Assembly (NCBI RefSeq): GCF_000013045.1
Contig: NC_007677.1
Span: 1,240,001 to 1,304,000 of the forward strand
DNA length: 64,000 nucleotides
Origin: Salinibacter ruber DSM 13855
Lineage (GTDB): Bacteria > Bacteroidota > Rhodothermia > Rhodothermales > Salinibacteraceae
Reading direction: 5' to 3'
Positions within the stretch are counted from its first letter, which is position 1. The number at the start of each line of letters is the position of its first letter. Of the stretch, positions 15,405 through 24,602 are shown one piece after another. The notes below the pieces were generated by a model, which was not told the DNA's origin, searched no databases, and worked only from the letters and a program-made list of their open reading frames with translations. The position numbers and the translations under genes are program-made.

Positions 15405-17435
15405 ATGATTGCCTACCACCGACTCTTCGGGGCTTTCCTGATCTGCATGACGGGAATCATTGGGGGGGCCGGTCCCCTCCACGCCCAAACTGTAGAGCTC
15501 CTGTACGAGGAGGGCGGTGTGTTCGGCGACGCGCGGCGCGTGACCATCGGCCACGCCGACGAAAAGGGCACGGTCCCGCCAGATACGAGCGTCGTCCGGG
15601 CGTCAGACCGGGTCTATTTTGCAGTCCGGCCGGCTGGGGACTGGACGTTCGACCCCGACGACAAACAAACCTTGCAGAATATCACTCCGGTGCAGGACGC
15701 CTCGGCACTCGTCCCCGAGACCCTGACGCTAGTCGGAGGAGAGGGGGGGGCGCGTGCTGCGGTCATGTCGATGCCCAAGTCACGGATCGATTGGTTCGCC
15801 CCGGTCACGTTCCGCCACACGATCGACACGACGAGCGGGCTTTCGCTGAGGGAGCAGTACGCCCCAGCGTATCCGTTCCTCCGGCGGGCCTATCAGGAGG
15901 GGCAACGGCACCTGAACGTCGGCAGGCCCCTCCGTGCCATTAGGGCCCTCCGCCCGTTCCACGGCCCCGAAACCCCGTCGTTTTCGTTCGTAGACGAGGC
16001 AAAGGCGCTTCTCGACACCGCCAGCACGCAGGTTCTCGACGAGGCCCGGTCGCGGTTTCGAACGCTACGGCGGGACCTCGTGTCCGAGCCCGACGCCGCG
16101 GGGCTCGCCCGCCTCGACTCGTTTCGCGTGCGCCTCGATTCGATCCGGCCGGCTCTGGTCTCCTACGCCGAAGCGAGGGCGGAAACGGACCTGCCGGTCC
16201 AGAACCGAATCGAAACCCTCGTCCACTCCGCCGACCAACTCTACTCCGACGTCCGCAGCACCTATCGCCGAGAAACCCTGCGCATTTTCCTGCGCGGAAC
16301 GTACGACAATCCGAGACTCCGCCTCTACCTCGCCGCCTTGACACAACTGCTCGTCACTCCAGACTCAGCCTTCGCGGTCTCAACCCCGCAGGTCGATCCC
16401 CTTCAGCCAGCGGCGCTTGACAGCCCGCGCCACGCCGAGTTGCAGCGTCGACTCCGGTCCGAAGGCTGGGCCGCAGGCTTTCGGGAGGTCGTCCGCCTCG
16501 TAAATGAGAACATCCGGGAGCGGAACGAGGTCTTCGGGGCGGAAATTATGAAAAGCCTTCGACTGCGACGGCCGGCGGCGCCCCAGCCCTACTTCGAAGT
16601 CATTGCGGCGATGAATGCACGCCTCGCCGAGGACCAGACGCGGTTCGCCGACGCGTGGGGCCGAGCGCTGGAAAAGGTGACCGACGTTTCCCTCCTAAAT
16701 GATTTGCAGCGATGGCGATTGGCCAGCCGGATCGCCCCGGGCACCGTCCCGGAGCGGGCCTTGCGGCTCGCAGAGGAGGCCCGTTCCCACCGGCGGGCCG
16801 GCCGACTCGGCGCCGCAAACGCCCGCCTCCAACTGGCTGCACGGCTGGCCGAGCCGTACGCCCCCCTGTACTACGAGCTGGGAGAGCTCAAGCAGGCGCA
16901 GGGGGACACGTTGAGGGCCCGGGAAGATTTCAGACGGGCACGTGCCCTGGCCAGCGCGTACGCCCCGCCGGAGGTAAAAATGCTCCGTCAGTTGTTGGCG
17001 CAGCAGAAGTACGAGCGGGCCTTGACGCGGGCCGACTCGCTCCTACAGGAGCAATCGTACTGGCTGTTGTATCTGCCGAAGGCGCGGGCCCTGTTGGGGA
17101 TGAATCGGCACGCCGAGGCGCGTCGGGTGCTTCGGGGGCGCTGCGAGCCCCTCAACGACGAGAGCCATGCCCTGTACGCGCTTCTTGCGGAGGCCTACGC
17201 CGGCATGGATGTCTGGGAGGGGGTCCGGTGGGCCGTGCAGCAGGCCGAAGCGCTACGGCCGCGCCGCTCAGCGTTTGTGGAGCGGGTGTCGGCGGTGCGC
17301 GCCACGGCCACCGAGCGGGGCCTCTCCCTCACCAAGGCGGCAGGGGACTCGATAAGTGCCGAGGAGCTCCGCCGGCGTGCCGACACGACGCGGGGGATTC
17401 GGACCCAAGACCGAAACCGACCACAGGACGACTGA
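15405..17435 (+). CDS. Exported tetratricopeptide-repeat protein
   Basis: A 676-residue protein. A signal peptide ends near residue 28 (GPLHAQ) and decides for ATG 15405 over the upstream GTG. The first 130 residues are strand-rich, and a long Arg/Glu-rich helical middle part follows (about 150-420). From about residue 440 to 650 helices repeat with TPR-like spacing; examples are ARSHRRAGRLGAANARLQLA, YYELGELKQAQGDTLRAREDF and YALLAEAYAGMDVWEGVRWA. TPRs are protein-docking surfaces, so this is probably a periplasmic scaffold. No partner is encoded next to it: lgt is convergent, with only 3 bases between the two stops. Confidence 0.7.
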   Translation: MIAYHRLFGAFLICMTGIIGGAGPLHAQTVELLYEEGGVFGDARRVTIGHADEKGTVPPDTSVVRASDRVYFAVRPAGDWTFDPDDKQTLQNITPVQDASALVPETLTLVGGEGGARAAVMSMPKSRIDWFAPVTFRHTIDTTSGLSLREQYAPAYPFLRRAYQEGQRHLNVGRPLRAIRALRPFHGPETPSFSFVDEAKALLDTASTQVLDEARSRFRTLRRDLVSEPDAAGLARLDSFRVRLDSIRPALVSYAEARAETDLPVQNRIETLVHSADQLYSDVRSTYRRETLRIFLRGTYDNPRLRLYLAALTQLLVTPDSAFAVSTPQVDPLQPAALDSPRHAELQRRLRSEGWAAGFREVVRLVNENIRERNEVFGAEIMKSLRLRRPAAPQPYFEVIAAMNARLAEDQTRFADAWGRALEKVTDVSLLNDLQRWRLASRIAPGTVPERALRLAEEARSHRRAGRLGAANARLQLAARLAEPYAPLYYELGELKQAQGDTLRAREDFRRARALASAYAPPEVKMLRQLLAQQKYERALTRADSLLQEQSYWLLYLPKARALLGMNRHAEARRVLRGRCEPLNDESHALYALLAEAYAGMDVWEGVRWAVQQAEALRPRRSAFVERVSAVRATATERGLSLTKAAGDSISAEELRRRADTTRGIRTQDRNRPQDD

Positions 17436-17438
17436 GGC

Positions 17439-18266
17439 TCAGGCACGAGCGGGGGACGAGGAGGGAGTGGAGGCCCGCTGCCACAGCCAAAGGCCCACCG
17501 CCACGGCGGGCACGCTGAGCAATTGGCCCATGCTAAGCCCCATCGGCAGTGCCGCCTCGAAGTGGATCTGCCGCATCTTAAAGAATTCCAGCACGATGCG
17601 GACGCCAAAGATCAGCGTGAAGAACAGCCCCACCAGCTGTCCCCGTGGGGTCTCGGCCCCCTGCTGCTGATAGAGGCGCCACAGGAGCCCGAAGACGAGG
17701 AAGTAGCAGATCGACTCGTAGAGCTGCACGGGATGGAGGGGGACCGCCTCAATGCCCCGCCGCACCCGGGCTGCGCGCTCGAAAACCACGCCCCAGGGCA
17801 GGTCGGTGGGCACGCCCAGAATTTCGGAGTTGAAGAAGTTGCCGAGGCGGATGAGGCTGCCGGTAAGTGCGACCGGGGCGGCCAGGCGGTCGAGCAGCCA
17901 CAGGAATGGCTGGTCCTCGCGGCGCCGGCAGTAAAGCCAAATGGCCAGCACGACGCCGATGAGGCCCCCGTGGCTGGCGAGCCCGCCCCGCTGGATCATG
18001 GGAATTTCGAGCGGATTGCTGAAGTAGTACCCCGGCGCGTAAAACAGAATGTGTCCGAGGCGGGCCCCGAAGATCGTCCCCCCCAGCAGATAAAACAGCA
18101 GGTAGTCGAGGTCTTCCTCCGGCTTGCCCTCCCGCTCGAAGACGTGCCGCATCAGGTAGAAGCCGATCAGGAAGCCCAGCGCGAATAGAAGGCCGTACCA
18201 GCGCGGGGCGAGAACGCCCCAACGAAAAATCGTCGGGTCGACATCCCAGTGGATCTGCAGGAGCAT
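17439..18266 (-). CDS. lgt: Prolipoprotein diacylglyceryl transferase
   Basis: A 275-residue integral membrane enzyme that transfers diacylglycerol from phosphatidylglycerol to the lipobox cysteine of exported lipoproteins. It shows the family's catalytic and signature blocks in order: RWYGLLFALGF near 22, IFGARLGHILFY near 65, GGLASHGG near 94 (catalytic His), GSLIRLGNFFNSEI near 135 (Lgt signature), HPVQLYES near 178, then a C-terminal run of helices. Length and order are normal. It serves lipoproteins such as the two predicted in this window. It is divergent from a small orphan gene, and a strong palindrome lies between the two. Confidence 0.95.
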   Translation of the reverse strand: MLLQIHWDVDPTIFRWGVLAPRWYGLLFALGFLIGFYLMRHVFEREGKPEEDLDYLLFYLLGGTIFGARLGHILFYAPGYYFSNPLEIPMIQRGGLASHGGLIGVVLAIWLYCRRREDQPFLWLLDRLAAPVALTGSLIRLGNFFNSEILGVPTDLPWGVVFERAARVRRGIEAVPLHPVQLYESICYFLVFGLLWRLYQQQGAETPRGQLVGLFFTLIFGVRIVLEFFKMRQIHFEAALPMGLSMGQLLSVPAVAVGLWLWQRASTPSSSPARA

Positions 18267-18381
18267 GCGAGCGGTGGGGGAAGTGAAAAAATTGGCACTG
18301 TACCAAGCGATTCCGCCCCGTCGCGTTCAGGGCTTCGTCTAACCTTTACACACGCCGATGCCGGATTCAGAAACCTCGGCG

Positions 18382-18400
18382 ATTTAGATTCGATCTAAAT
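18382..18400. promoter_or_regulatory. Perfect 8-base palindrome, candidate operator
   Basis: ATTTAGAT-TCG-ATCTAAAT is a perfect dyad with a 3-base centre, AT-rich in a GC-rich background. It lies between the divergent lgt and orphan genes, 38 bases before the orphan start and 115 bases before lgt. Arms of this type (TTAGA...TCTAA) are seen in operators of dimeric winged-helix repressors, but I cannot name the regulator. Confidence 0.5.
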
Positions 18401-18438
18401 AGCCAGTTGCATCCTTAGGACCCTTGATCCACCCCCTC

Positions 18439-18786
18439 ATGGCTTCTTCCGTTCCGTCCGACACGTCCGTTCTCTTTGCGACCGATCACGGCTCCGTGGA
18501 GCGCACGACGCAGGGCCGCGTCCGCCTGCGGTTCGGGGGCACGAGCTGGATTCTGGCATCGTCGGACGTGCCGGGCCTGCGCGACACCACGCGATCGCTG
18601 GCGAGTGAAGTCTACCACTGCGAGCGCGACTGTCGGTGGCAGCTCCGGGTGGACGGACACCCCACGGTCGTGCTGGACTCCGACGAGGTGCTCCGGCTCG
18701 ATGCCCTGCTCGACGGGGCGGTGACGATGCTCGAGCTCGACGCCATTCTGGACGGTGCGTCCATTTCCCGGCCGGTCGTGGCGTAG
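18439..18786 (+). CDS. Small protein of unknown function
   Basis: A 115-residue soluble acidic protein without signal peptide or membrane segment. The first half looks like a beta-rich fold (RVRLRFGGTSWIL, then WQLRVDGHPTVVL) and the second is a leucine/aspartate-rich helical end. No family is recognised. The codon and amino-acid bias match the neighbouring genes, and the start lies just after an AT-rich palindrome, which supports a real, regulated gene. It is convergent with argS. Confidence 0.5.
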   Translation: MASSVPSDTSVLFATDHGSVERTTQGRVRLRFGGTSWILASSDVPGLRDTTRSLASEVYHCERDCRWQLRVDGHPTVVLDSDEVLRLDALLDGAVTMLELDAILDGASISRPVVA

Positions 18787-18845
18787 GAAGAACACGCGGG
18801 GGGCGACAAGACCGATTCAGTTCTCTTCGCTGTCGTCCGGCGTCC

Positions 18846-20534
18846 TCACATCTGTCGGGGGGCGGAGATGCCGAGCACCGTGAGCCCGTTCTTGAGGACC
18901 GTCTTTGCGGCCAGTGCAAGCCGCATGCGGGCCGACGCCAGTTCCTGCTCTTCCCCAATAATGCGACAGTTGTCGTAGAACTGCGAGAAGGCGGTCGCCA
19001 CGTCCCGCAGGTAGTTGGGGACGAAGTGCGGCGCCCGCGCGTCCGCGGCGTTCTGTAGTTCCCGCGGAAAGCGGAGCAGCTCCTTGATGAGGGCAATCTC
19101 GTCCTCGTGGGTCAGCAGGGCGAGGTCGGCGTCCTCGTCGTGGGAGAAGCCCACCTCCTCGGCCTTGTCGAGCACCGAGCAGATGCGGGCGTGGGCGTAC
19201 TGCAGGTAGAAAACAGGATTCTTCTCGCTCTCCTCCTCCGCCAGCTCCAGGTCAAAGTTGAGGTGCGTATCGGGAGAGCGCATCAGGAAGAAAAAGCGCG
19301 TCACGTCCGCCCCTACCTGTTCGATGAGGTCGTCGAGCGTGACGTAGTTGGCGCGGCGGGTGCTCATCTTGACGGGCTCGTCGCCCCGCACGAGCGTGAC
19401 GAACTGGTAGAGAATCACGTCGACCCGGTCCGTGTCGTAGCCGAGCACGTCCAGGGCGCTCAGCACGTCCGGGTAGGCGGCGTGGTGGTCGGCCCCAAAG
19501 ACATCGACCATGAGGTCGAAGCCGCGCTCGAACTTGGCGGTGTGGTAGGCGATGTCGGGGGTGCGGTACGTGGGCTCGCCGGTCTGCTTCACGAGCACCG
19601 TGTCGTCCTCCGTGCCGAACTCGGTGGTTTTGAACCAGAGCGCGCCGTCTTCCTCGTAGGTGTAGCCGGCGTCGGCGAGGCCGTCGAGCACCGCGTCGAC
19701 CCGCCCTTCGTCGTGGAGGGCCTGCTCGTTGGCATAGCCGTCCATGTCGATGTTGAGGGCGCGGAGGGTGGCCTCGATGTCGCCGAAAATGGCCGTCTCC
19801 GCGGCCGCCCGGAACGGCGCCAGGTCGTCGGTGGCGCAGAGGGCGTCCCCGTGCTCGTCGTAGAGGGCCTGGGCAATCTCCACGATATACTGCCCGAGGT
19901 AGCCGTCCTCGGGGAAGGTCTCGGGCACCTCCACGGTCGTGTCGTCGTCGAGCGTGAGGGTCGTGGTGGGGACGTTGCCCGCCAGTGCCTCGTAGCGGGC
20001 CCGGACCGACTGGGCGAGCACGCGCATCTGGCGCCCGGCGTCGTTGTAGTAGTACTCGCGCGTGACGTCGTAGCCGGTCCAGGCCAACAGGTTGGCGATC
20101 GTGTCGCCGAGGACCGCGTTGCGGCCGTGCCCCACGTTGAGGGGGCCGGTGGGATTGGCGCTCACGTACTCGACCAGTGCGCGCTCCCCGGCCCCGGCGT
20201 CCGTCTGCCCGAACGTGTCGCCCTGTGCCAGGAGGTCGGCGAGCCCGTCGAAGAGGTAGTCCTGCGCGAAGCGGAAATTGACGAAGCCGGGCCCCGCCAC
20301 CTCCACGCTCTTGATGCGAGCCGGGTCGACGCGTTCCCGCAGCCGCTCCGCCAGGGTTTCGGCGATGGACCGCGGGTTGTCGCCGAGCACGCTGGCGAGG
20401 CGGAGGGCCGTGTTCGTGGCCAGGTCGCCGTGCTCCGGGCGGTCCGGCGCCTCAAGCTCGATCTCGAAGTCGTCCGGCACGTCGCCCAGGGCGTCGAGCA
20501 CACGGCGGATCTGCGTTCGGAGGTAGTCTTTCAT
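18846..20534 (-). CDS. argS: Arginyl-tRNA synthetase
   Basis: A 562-residue class I synthetase that charges tRNA-Arg. The N-terminal Add-1 domain is followed by SANPTGPLNVGHGRNAVLGD near 124-143, which contains the HIGH motif in the form NVGH. The KMSK loop appears as VKMSTRR near 390, the usual ArgS variation. The anticodon-binding domain ends with LLRFPRELQNAAD and ...GLTVLGISAPRQM, the normal ArgS C-terminus. Acidic insertions and low lysine are typical of the halophilic style of the window. It stands alone between two small genes. Confidence 0.97.
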   Translation of the reverse strand: MKDYLRTQIRRVLDALGDVPDDFEIELEAPDRPEHGDLATNTALRLASVLGDNPRSIAETLAERLRERVDPARIKSVEVAGPGFVNFRFAQDYLFDGLADLLAQGDTFGQTDAGAGERALVEYVSANPTGPLNVGHGRNAVLGDTIANLLAWTGYDVTREYYYNDAGRQMRVLAQSVRARYEALAGNVPTTTLTLDDDTTVEVPETFPEDGYLGQYIVEIAQALYDEHGDALCATDDLAPFRAAAETAIFGDIEATLRALNIDMDGYANEQALHDEGRVDAVLDGLADAGYTYEEDGALWFKTTEFGTEDDTVLVKQTGEPTYRTPDIAYHTAKFERGFDLMVDVFGADHHAAYPDVLSALDVLGYDTDRVDVILYQFVTLVRGDEPVKMSTRRANYVTLDDLIEQVGADVTRFFFLMRSPDTHLNFDLELAEEESEKNPVFYLQYAHARICSVLDKAEEVGFSHDEDADLALLTHEDEIALIKELLRFPRELQNAADARAPHFVPNYLRDVATAFSQFYDNCRIIGEEQELASARMRLALAAKTVLKNGLTVLGISAPRQM

Positions 20535-20807
20535 GGGGGCATGATGGATGAACGGTTTCGGTGATACGACCCCAACCTATAGAACCGGCGGATGCTCCGA
20601 AATGGCCGCCTCGCCGTTTCGATGGGTTTTTGTGGACGCAACGGATCGAGGCTGTCCGTTTGGAGGCATGGAAAACTGCTCCGAGGCGTTTCTTGGTAAA
20701 GGTGCCTCTGTGCTCAGCAACGCTCTTCGCATGGAGGTAATAATTTGGGCGACGTGGTGGTTTTCATCGCAGAAACAGGTCTTGCCCATTGCCCCTTGAC
20801 TGCATCC

Positions 20808-21158
20808 GTGTCCCAAATCGTTCAGCTTGCCGTTCTTTTCGTTGGATTGGTGCTTGTCGTGCTCGGCTGTGCGCAGGGGCTCCAGAGAAAATCCCCAACT
20901 GGGTCTCCGTCAGGGACCACGCAGGGGGCGGATCACGCAACTCGTCTTGAGGAGCCGGGCCGGATCCTCGTCGATTCGCTCCCGTCGGGCCCTGATTCCC
21001 TCGTTGCTGCCAAAGGGGCCAGGATGAAGGCATTCGAGGCGGCTGAAGTCGACCCGGGAATGTTGCTGTATACGGAGCCGCCGCCGGGGACGAACATGCC
21101 CGTCTTCACCCCGCCGGACAGTGTGGATCCTGAGATGATCTGGCGTCCAAGGCCGTGA
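20808..21158 (+). CDS. Small putative lipoprotein
   Basis: A 116-residue protein if the GTG at 20808 is the start. The sequence then begins with a hydrophobic signal and a lipobox (LVVLGCAQG). The mature part is Pro/Ser/Thr-rich and probably unfolded, ending in ...PPGTNMPVFTPPDSVDPEMIW. Earlier TTG starts would put a poorly coding stretch in front of the signal. No family is recognised; membrane anchoring is the only inference. Confidence 0.45.
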   Translation: MSQIVQLAVLFVGLVLVVLGCAQGLQRKSPTGSPSGTTQGADHATRLEEPGRILVDSLPSGPDSLVAAKGARMKAFEAAEVDPGMLLYTEPPPGTNMPVFTPPDSVDPEMIWRPRP

Positions 21159-21233
21159 CGGAACGCAACGATTTGAGGCGCCGGGCGGTTGGTATGAGGC
21201 ATTGCACTCCTGAGTCTCACACGCCGCCCCGGC

Positions 21234-21554
21234 ATGCCTGTTCATTCCTTCGACGCCCTCGACCGCTCCGAGAAGATGCCCGGGTACCTGGGCGCGTTTC
21301 TGCACGGCGAGAACATGACCGTGACGAGCTGGGAGGTCGAGGCCGGCGCATCCTTTCCCGAGCACAGCCACCCCCACGAGCAGATCTCGATCGTCGTGGC
21401 GGGGGAGTTCGAGCTTACGATCGACGGCACGACCGAACCCCTAACGCCGGGCCGCGTCGCCGTCATTCCGCCCGACACGCCCCACTCGGGCCGCGCCGTC
21501 ACCGCGTGCGAGATCCTCGACGTGTTCAGCCCCGTCCGGGAGGACTACCAGTAA
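21234..21554 (+). CDS. Single-domain cupin protein
   Basis: A 106-residue protein consisting of one cupin barrel. Motif 1 is HSHPHEQISIVVAGEFELTI, with the metal-binding histidines and glutamate, and motif 2 is PPDTPHSGRA with the last histidine. Small cupins bind a metal and act as dioxygenases, isomerases or sensors; nothing here shows which. It precedes rarA on the same strand by 84 bases. Confidence 0.8.
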   Translation: MPVHSFDALDRSEKMPGYLGAFLHGENMTVTSWEVEAGASFPEHSHPHEQISIVVAGEFELTIDGTTEPLTPGRVAVIPPDTPHSGRAVTACEILDVFSPVREDYQ

Positions 21555-21638
21555 GCCGCTGGAAAACGCAGCCCGGCCCGGTGGGTTGGGCCTGCCCTCG
21601 CGTTGTTCGTGTCAGAATGCCCCCCCCGTCGATCGCCC

Positions 21639-23009
21639 ATGCCCGATCTCTTCGACGAACAGGCCGAGCAGGCCCGCCAGGAGCGTGCCCCCTTGGCCGA
21701 CCGCATGCGCCCCCGCACGCTCGACGAGTTCGTGGGACAGGAGCACTTCATCGGGGAGGGGAAGCTGCTGCGCCGGGCCATCGAGGCGGATCGGGTGACC
21801 TCCGTCCTCTTCTGCGGCCCGCCCGGCACGGGCAAGACGACCCTTGCACGCATCATTGCCCGGACGACCGAGGCGCACTTCACCTCGCTCAACGCGGTGC
21901 TGAGCGGCGTCACCGACCTCCGGGAGGCGATCCAGAAGGCGAAGAACCGCCTCAAGCACCACCAGACGCGCACCATCCTCTTCATCGACGAGGTGCACCG
22001 TTTCAATACGGCCCAGCAGGACGCGCTGCTGCCGCACGTGGAGGACGGCACCGTCACCTTCATCGGCGCCACGACCGAGAACCCCTACTTCGAGGTCAAC
22101 GACGCACTGGTGAGCCGCTCGCGCGTCTTTGAGCTGGAGCCGCTTGAAGAAGAACACCTCCGTCAGGTGGCGGCCATGGCGCTGACCGACGCGGAGCGCG
22201 GCTACGGCGACCGCGATGTGGAAATTACCGAAGAGGCGCTCGACCACCTCATTGGCACGGCCAACGGCGACGCCCGCTCGGTGCTCAACGCCCTGGAGCT
22301 GGCCGTCGAAACCACCGCGCCGGACGCCGAAGGGACCGTCTACATCGACCTCGACGTGGCGGAGGACTCGATCCAGCAACGGGCCGTGCTCTACGACAAG
22401 GAGGGCGATGCGCACTTCGACACCATCAGCGCCTTCATCAAGAGCCTGCGCGGGTCCGACCCCGACGCGGCGCTCTACTGGCTCGCCCGGATGCTGTACG
22501 CGGGGGAGGAGCCGCGCTTCATCCTGCGGCGGATGCTCATCTTCGCCGCCGAGGACGTGGGGCTGGCCGATCCCCAGGCGCTCCAGGTGGCGCAGAGTGC
22601 GGCGGAAGGGTTTGACTACGTGGGCATGCCGGAGGGGCAGTTCCTGATCGCCGAGTGCTGTCTCTACCTGGCCACGGCCCCGAAGAGCAACAGCACTTTT
22701 GCCTACTTCGACGCGCTCGACCACGTCCGCGAGGAGCAGACCGACGACATCCCGCAGCACCTAAAGGACCCGAGCCGCGACCAGGACGGCCTGGGCCACG
22801 GCGAGGGCTACAAGTATCCCCACGCGTACCGCGAGCACTACACGCCGCAGCAGTACCTGCCCAACGAAATGCAGGGCACCTACTTCTATGATCCGAGCGG
22901 AGAGGGGTACGAGGAGCAGGTCGCCAACCGGCTGGCGCAGTGGCGGGAGCGCGACTTCGACGAGGACGTGGTGAAACGGGCGCACCAGTACGCCGACGAC
23001 GAAGCGTAA
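21639..23009 (+). CDS. rarA: Replication-associated recombination protein A (AAA+ ATPase)
   Basis: A 456-residue AAA+ ATPase of the RarA/MgsA/WRNIP1 family, which acts at stalled forks with SSB and RecA. It shows PLADRMRPRTLDEFVGQEH at the N-terminus, Walker A (GPPGTGKTT) near 63, Walker B (FIDEVHRF), sensor 1 (GATTENPYFEVN) and the C-terminal tetramerisation domain with RMLYAGEEPRFILRRM, EDVGLADPQAL and YKYPHAY. ATG 21639 (MPDLFDEQ) gives the canonical N-terminus, whereas the longer frame does not. A 32-residue acidic extension follows the usual end. Confidence 0.95.
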   Translation: MPDLFDEQAEQARQERAPLADRMRPRTLDEFVGQEHFIGEGKLLRRAIEADRVTSVLFCGPPGTGKTTLARIIARTTEAHFTSLNAVLSGVTDLREAIQKAKNRLKHHQTRTILFIDEVHRFNTAQQDALLPHVEDGTVTFIGATTENPYFEVNDALVSRSRVFELEPLEEEHLRQVAAMALTDAERGYGDRDVEITEEALDHLIGTANGDARSVLNALELAVETTAPDAEGTVYIDLDVAEDSIQQRAVLYDKEGDAHFDTISAFIKSLRGSDPDAALYWLARMLYAGEEPRFILRRMLIFAAEDVGLADPQALQVAQSAAEGFDYVGMPEGQFLIAECCLYLATAPKSNSTFAYFDALDHVREEQTDDIPQHLKDPSRDQDGLGHGEGYKYPHAYREHYTPQQYLPNEMQGTYFYDPSGEGYEEQVANRLAQWRERDFDEDVVKRAHQYADDEA

Positions 23010-23558
23010 CGTCTTCGTGGAGCCGACGGGGAGGCCGCGAGTGAACCGGTGGTGCCGGAACCCGTCGTATGAGTTTGAATTACGTATCTCGAAGTTAGCC
23101 AGCAGTCGTCCGTAAAGACGGCACTGGTCGTCTTTCGAACCATCCGCGTTCATGCACATGCGTCACGCCGACGTGCGCAGTTCTCACCTCTTGTCCATTG
23201 CCTGGACCCTCACTGCGCCGGTGTGTCTCTGTTCGTGTTTGTGTGGCATGAGTGCGTCCTGTCGCGGATAACGTCGGCTCCCGGAGCCTTTTTCCGGTCC
23301 TGATGCGGGCGTTTCGCACCGGGCATCTTCTTCCTAGCGGGACAAGACTGTGTCTCGCGTGAATTGACCGGTGGGGCTGAAGTGGGAGAGAGTACAGCGC
23401 TCCTGCCTCCCACCTGGACACGGAGAGTGTCTGTGGCGTCCCCTGCGGCCGTCTCCTCATGTACGAAGGGCCCTGTGTGTCTCCGTCCTCCCCGCGCTCA
23501 TCCCGACTGTCGAATCCCCCTTTGTTTTCGTTCAACAACCCAACACCATCCTTCAACC
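23010..23558. other. Gene-free stretch with two hairpins
   Basis: About 550 bases between rarA and the sulfurtransferase gene. A perfect 7-base stem AAAGACG/CGTCTTT (23114-23120 and 23129-23135) and a GGCTC-CCG-GAGCC stem followed by TTTTT (23276-23293) are present. The second has the form of a short intrinsic terminator for a plus-strand transcript. The remainder should hold the sulfurtransferase promoter. No credible ORF or RNA gene is seen. Confidence 0.4.
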
Positions 23559-24419
23559 ATGAGTACCTACGCGAATCCCGATGTTCTCGTCTCCACCGAC
23601 TGGGCCGCCGATCGCCTCGACGATCCCGAGGTGCGGTTTGTCGAGGTGGACGTCGACACCTCCGCCTACGAGGAGGGCCACGTGCCCGGCGCCGTGGGCT
23701 GGAACTGGGAAACACAGCTGGCCGACACGCAGACGCGTGACCTGGCGTCGAAAGAAGACTTCCAGTCGCTGCTGCGCAGCTCGGGCATCGACGACGACAC
23801 GACGATCGTCCTCTATGGCGACAACGACAACTGGTTTGCCGCCTGGGCCTTCTGGCAGCTCACGTACTACGGCCACGAGGACACGAAAGTCCTAGACGGC
23901 GGCCGCAAGAAGTGGCTGGCCGAGGACCGCCCCCTGAGCACCGAGGCCCCGGACTACGAGGCGGGCAACTGGTCGGCCTCGGCCCCCGACAATTCCATCC
24001 GTGCCTTCTCCGGGTACGTCCAGCAGACGCTCGACCGCGACGACGTGGAGCTGGTCGACGTGCGCTCCCCGGAAGAGTTTAGCGGTGAGAAGCTGGGGCC
24101 GGACGGCCTGAACGAGGGCGCGCAGCGCGGCGGCCACATTCCCGGCGCCCACAACATCAGTTGGAGCGAGGCCGTGAACGAGGACGGCACCTTCAAGAGC
24201 GCCGAGGAGCTGAAAGAGATCTACGAGGAGCGGGGCATCACGCCCGACAAAGAGACCATTGCCTACTGCCGCATTGGCGAGCGGTCGAGCCACAGCTGGT
24301 TCGTCCTCTCGCAGCTGCTCGGGCACCCGCGCGTCCGGAACTACGACGGCTCGTGGACCGAGTGGGGCAACCTCGTGGGCGTACCCATCGAGACCGGGGC
24401 CGACCCTGTGGCCGCTTAA
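23559..24419 (+). CDS. Thiosulfate/3-mercaptopyruvate sulfurtransferase (two-domain rhodanese)
   Basis: A 286-residue protein made of two rhodanese domains. The C-terminal domain carries the active site Cys237 in AYCRIGERSSHSW, which would hold the persulfide; the N-terminal domain has YGDND at the same place and is inactive, as is usual. The CRIGERSS loop is the form common in bacterial thiosulfate sulfurtransferases. ATG 23559 begins the first domain; the upstream frame is noncoding in style. A strong terminator follows, so the gene is probably transcribed alone. Confidence 0.9.
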   Translation: MSTYANPDVLVSTDWAADRLDDPEVRFVEVDVDTSAYEEGHVPGAVGWNWETQLADTQTRDLASKEDFQSLLRSSGIDDDTTIVLYGDNDNWFAAWAFWQLTYYGHEDTKVLDGGRKKWLAEDRPLSTEAPDYEAGNWSASAPDNSIRAFSGYVQQTLDRDDVELVDVRSPEEFSGEKLGPDGLNEGAQRGGHIPGAHNISWSEAVNEDGTFKSAEELKEIYEERGITPDKETIAYCRIGERSSHSWFVLSQLLGHPRVRNYDGSWTEWGNLVGVPIETGADPVAA

Positions 24420-24453
24420 GGCGCCGGGTCCCCCGTTCCGAGAACCGTCAAGG

Positions 24454-24488
24454 GCCGCTCCGATCCGTCACGGATCGGGGCGGCTTTT
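24454..24488 (+). terminator. Strong intrinsic terminator of the sulfurtransferase gene
   Basis: A 14-base stem (24454-24467 pairing with 24471-24484, one G-U pair, otherwise perfect) with a 3-base TCA loop, followed by TTTTGTTGTT. It begins 35 bases after the sulfurtransferase stop and separates it from the TRAP transporter genes. Confidence 0.9.
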
Positions 24489-24602
24489 GTTGTTGGGTGT
24501 TATTGGGGGCAGAAATGGGCCCGTTCGCTTGCGGATGCGGCCGCCAACCGGTACCCTTGCCGTGTCCAACGCACTCCGCGAACGACCAACGCCACCCGGC
24601 AC

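Noticed and set aside
19107-20564. 485-residue frame opposite argS
   Set aside because: Shadow of argS with no motif; the real gene has all ArgS signatures.
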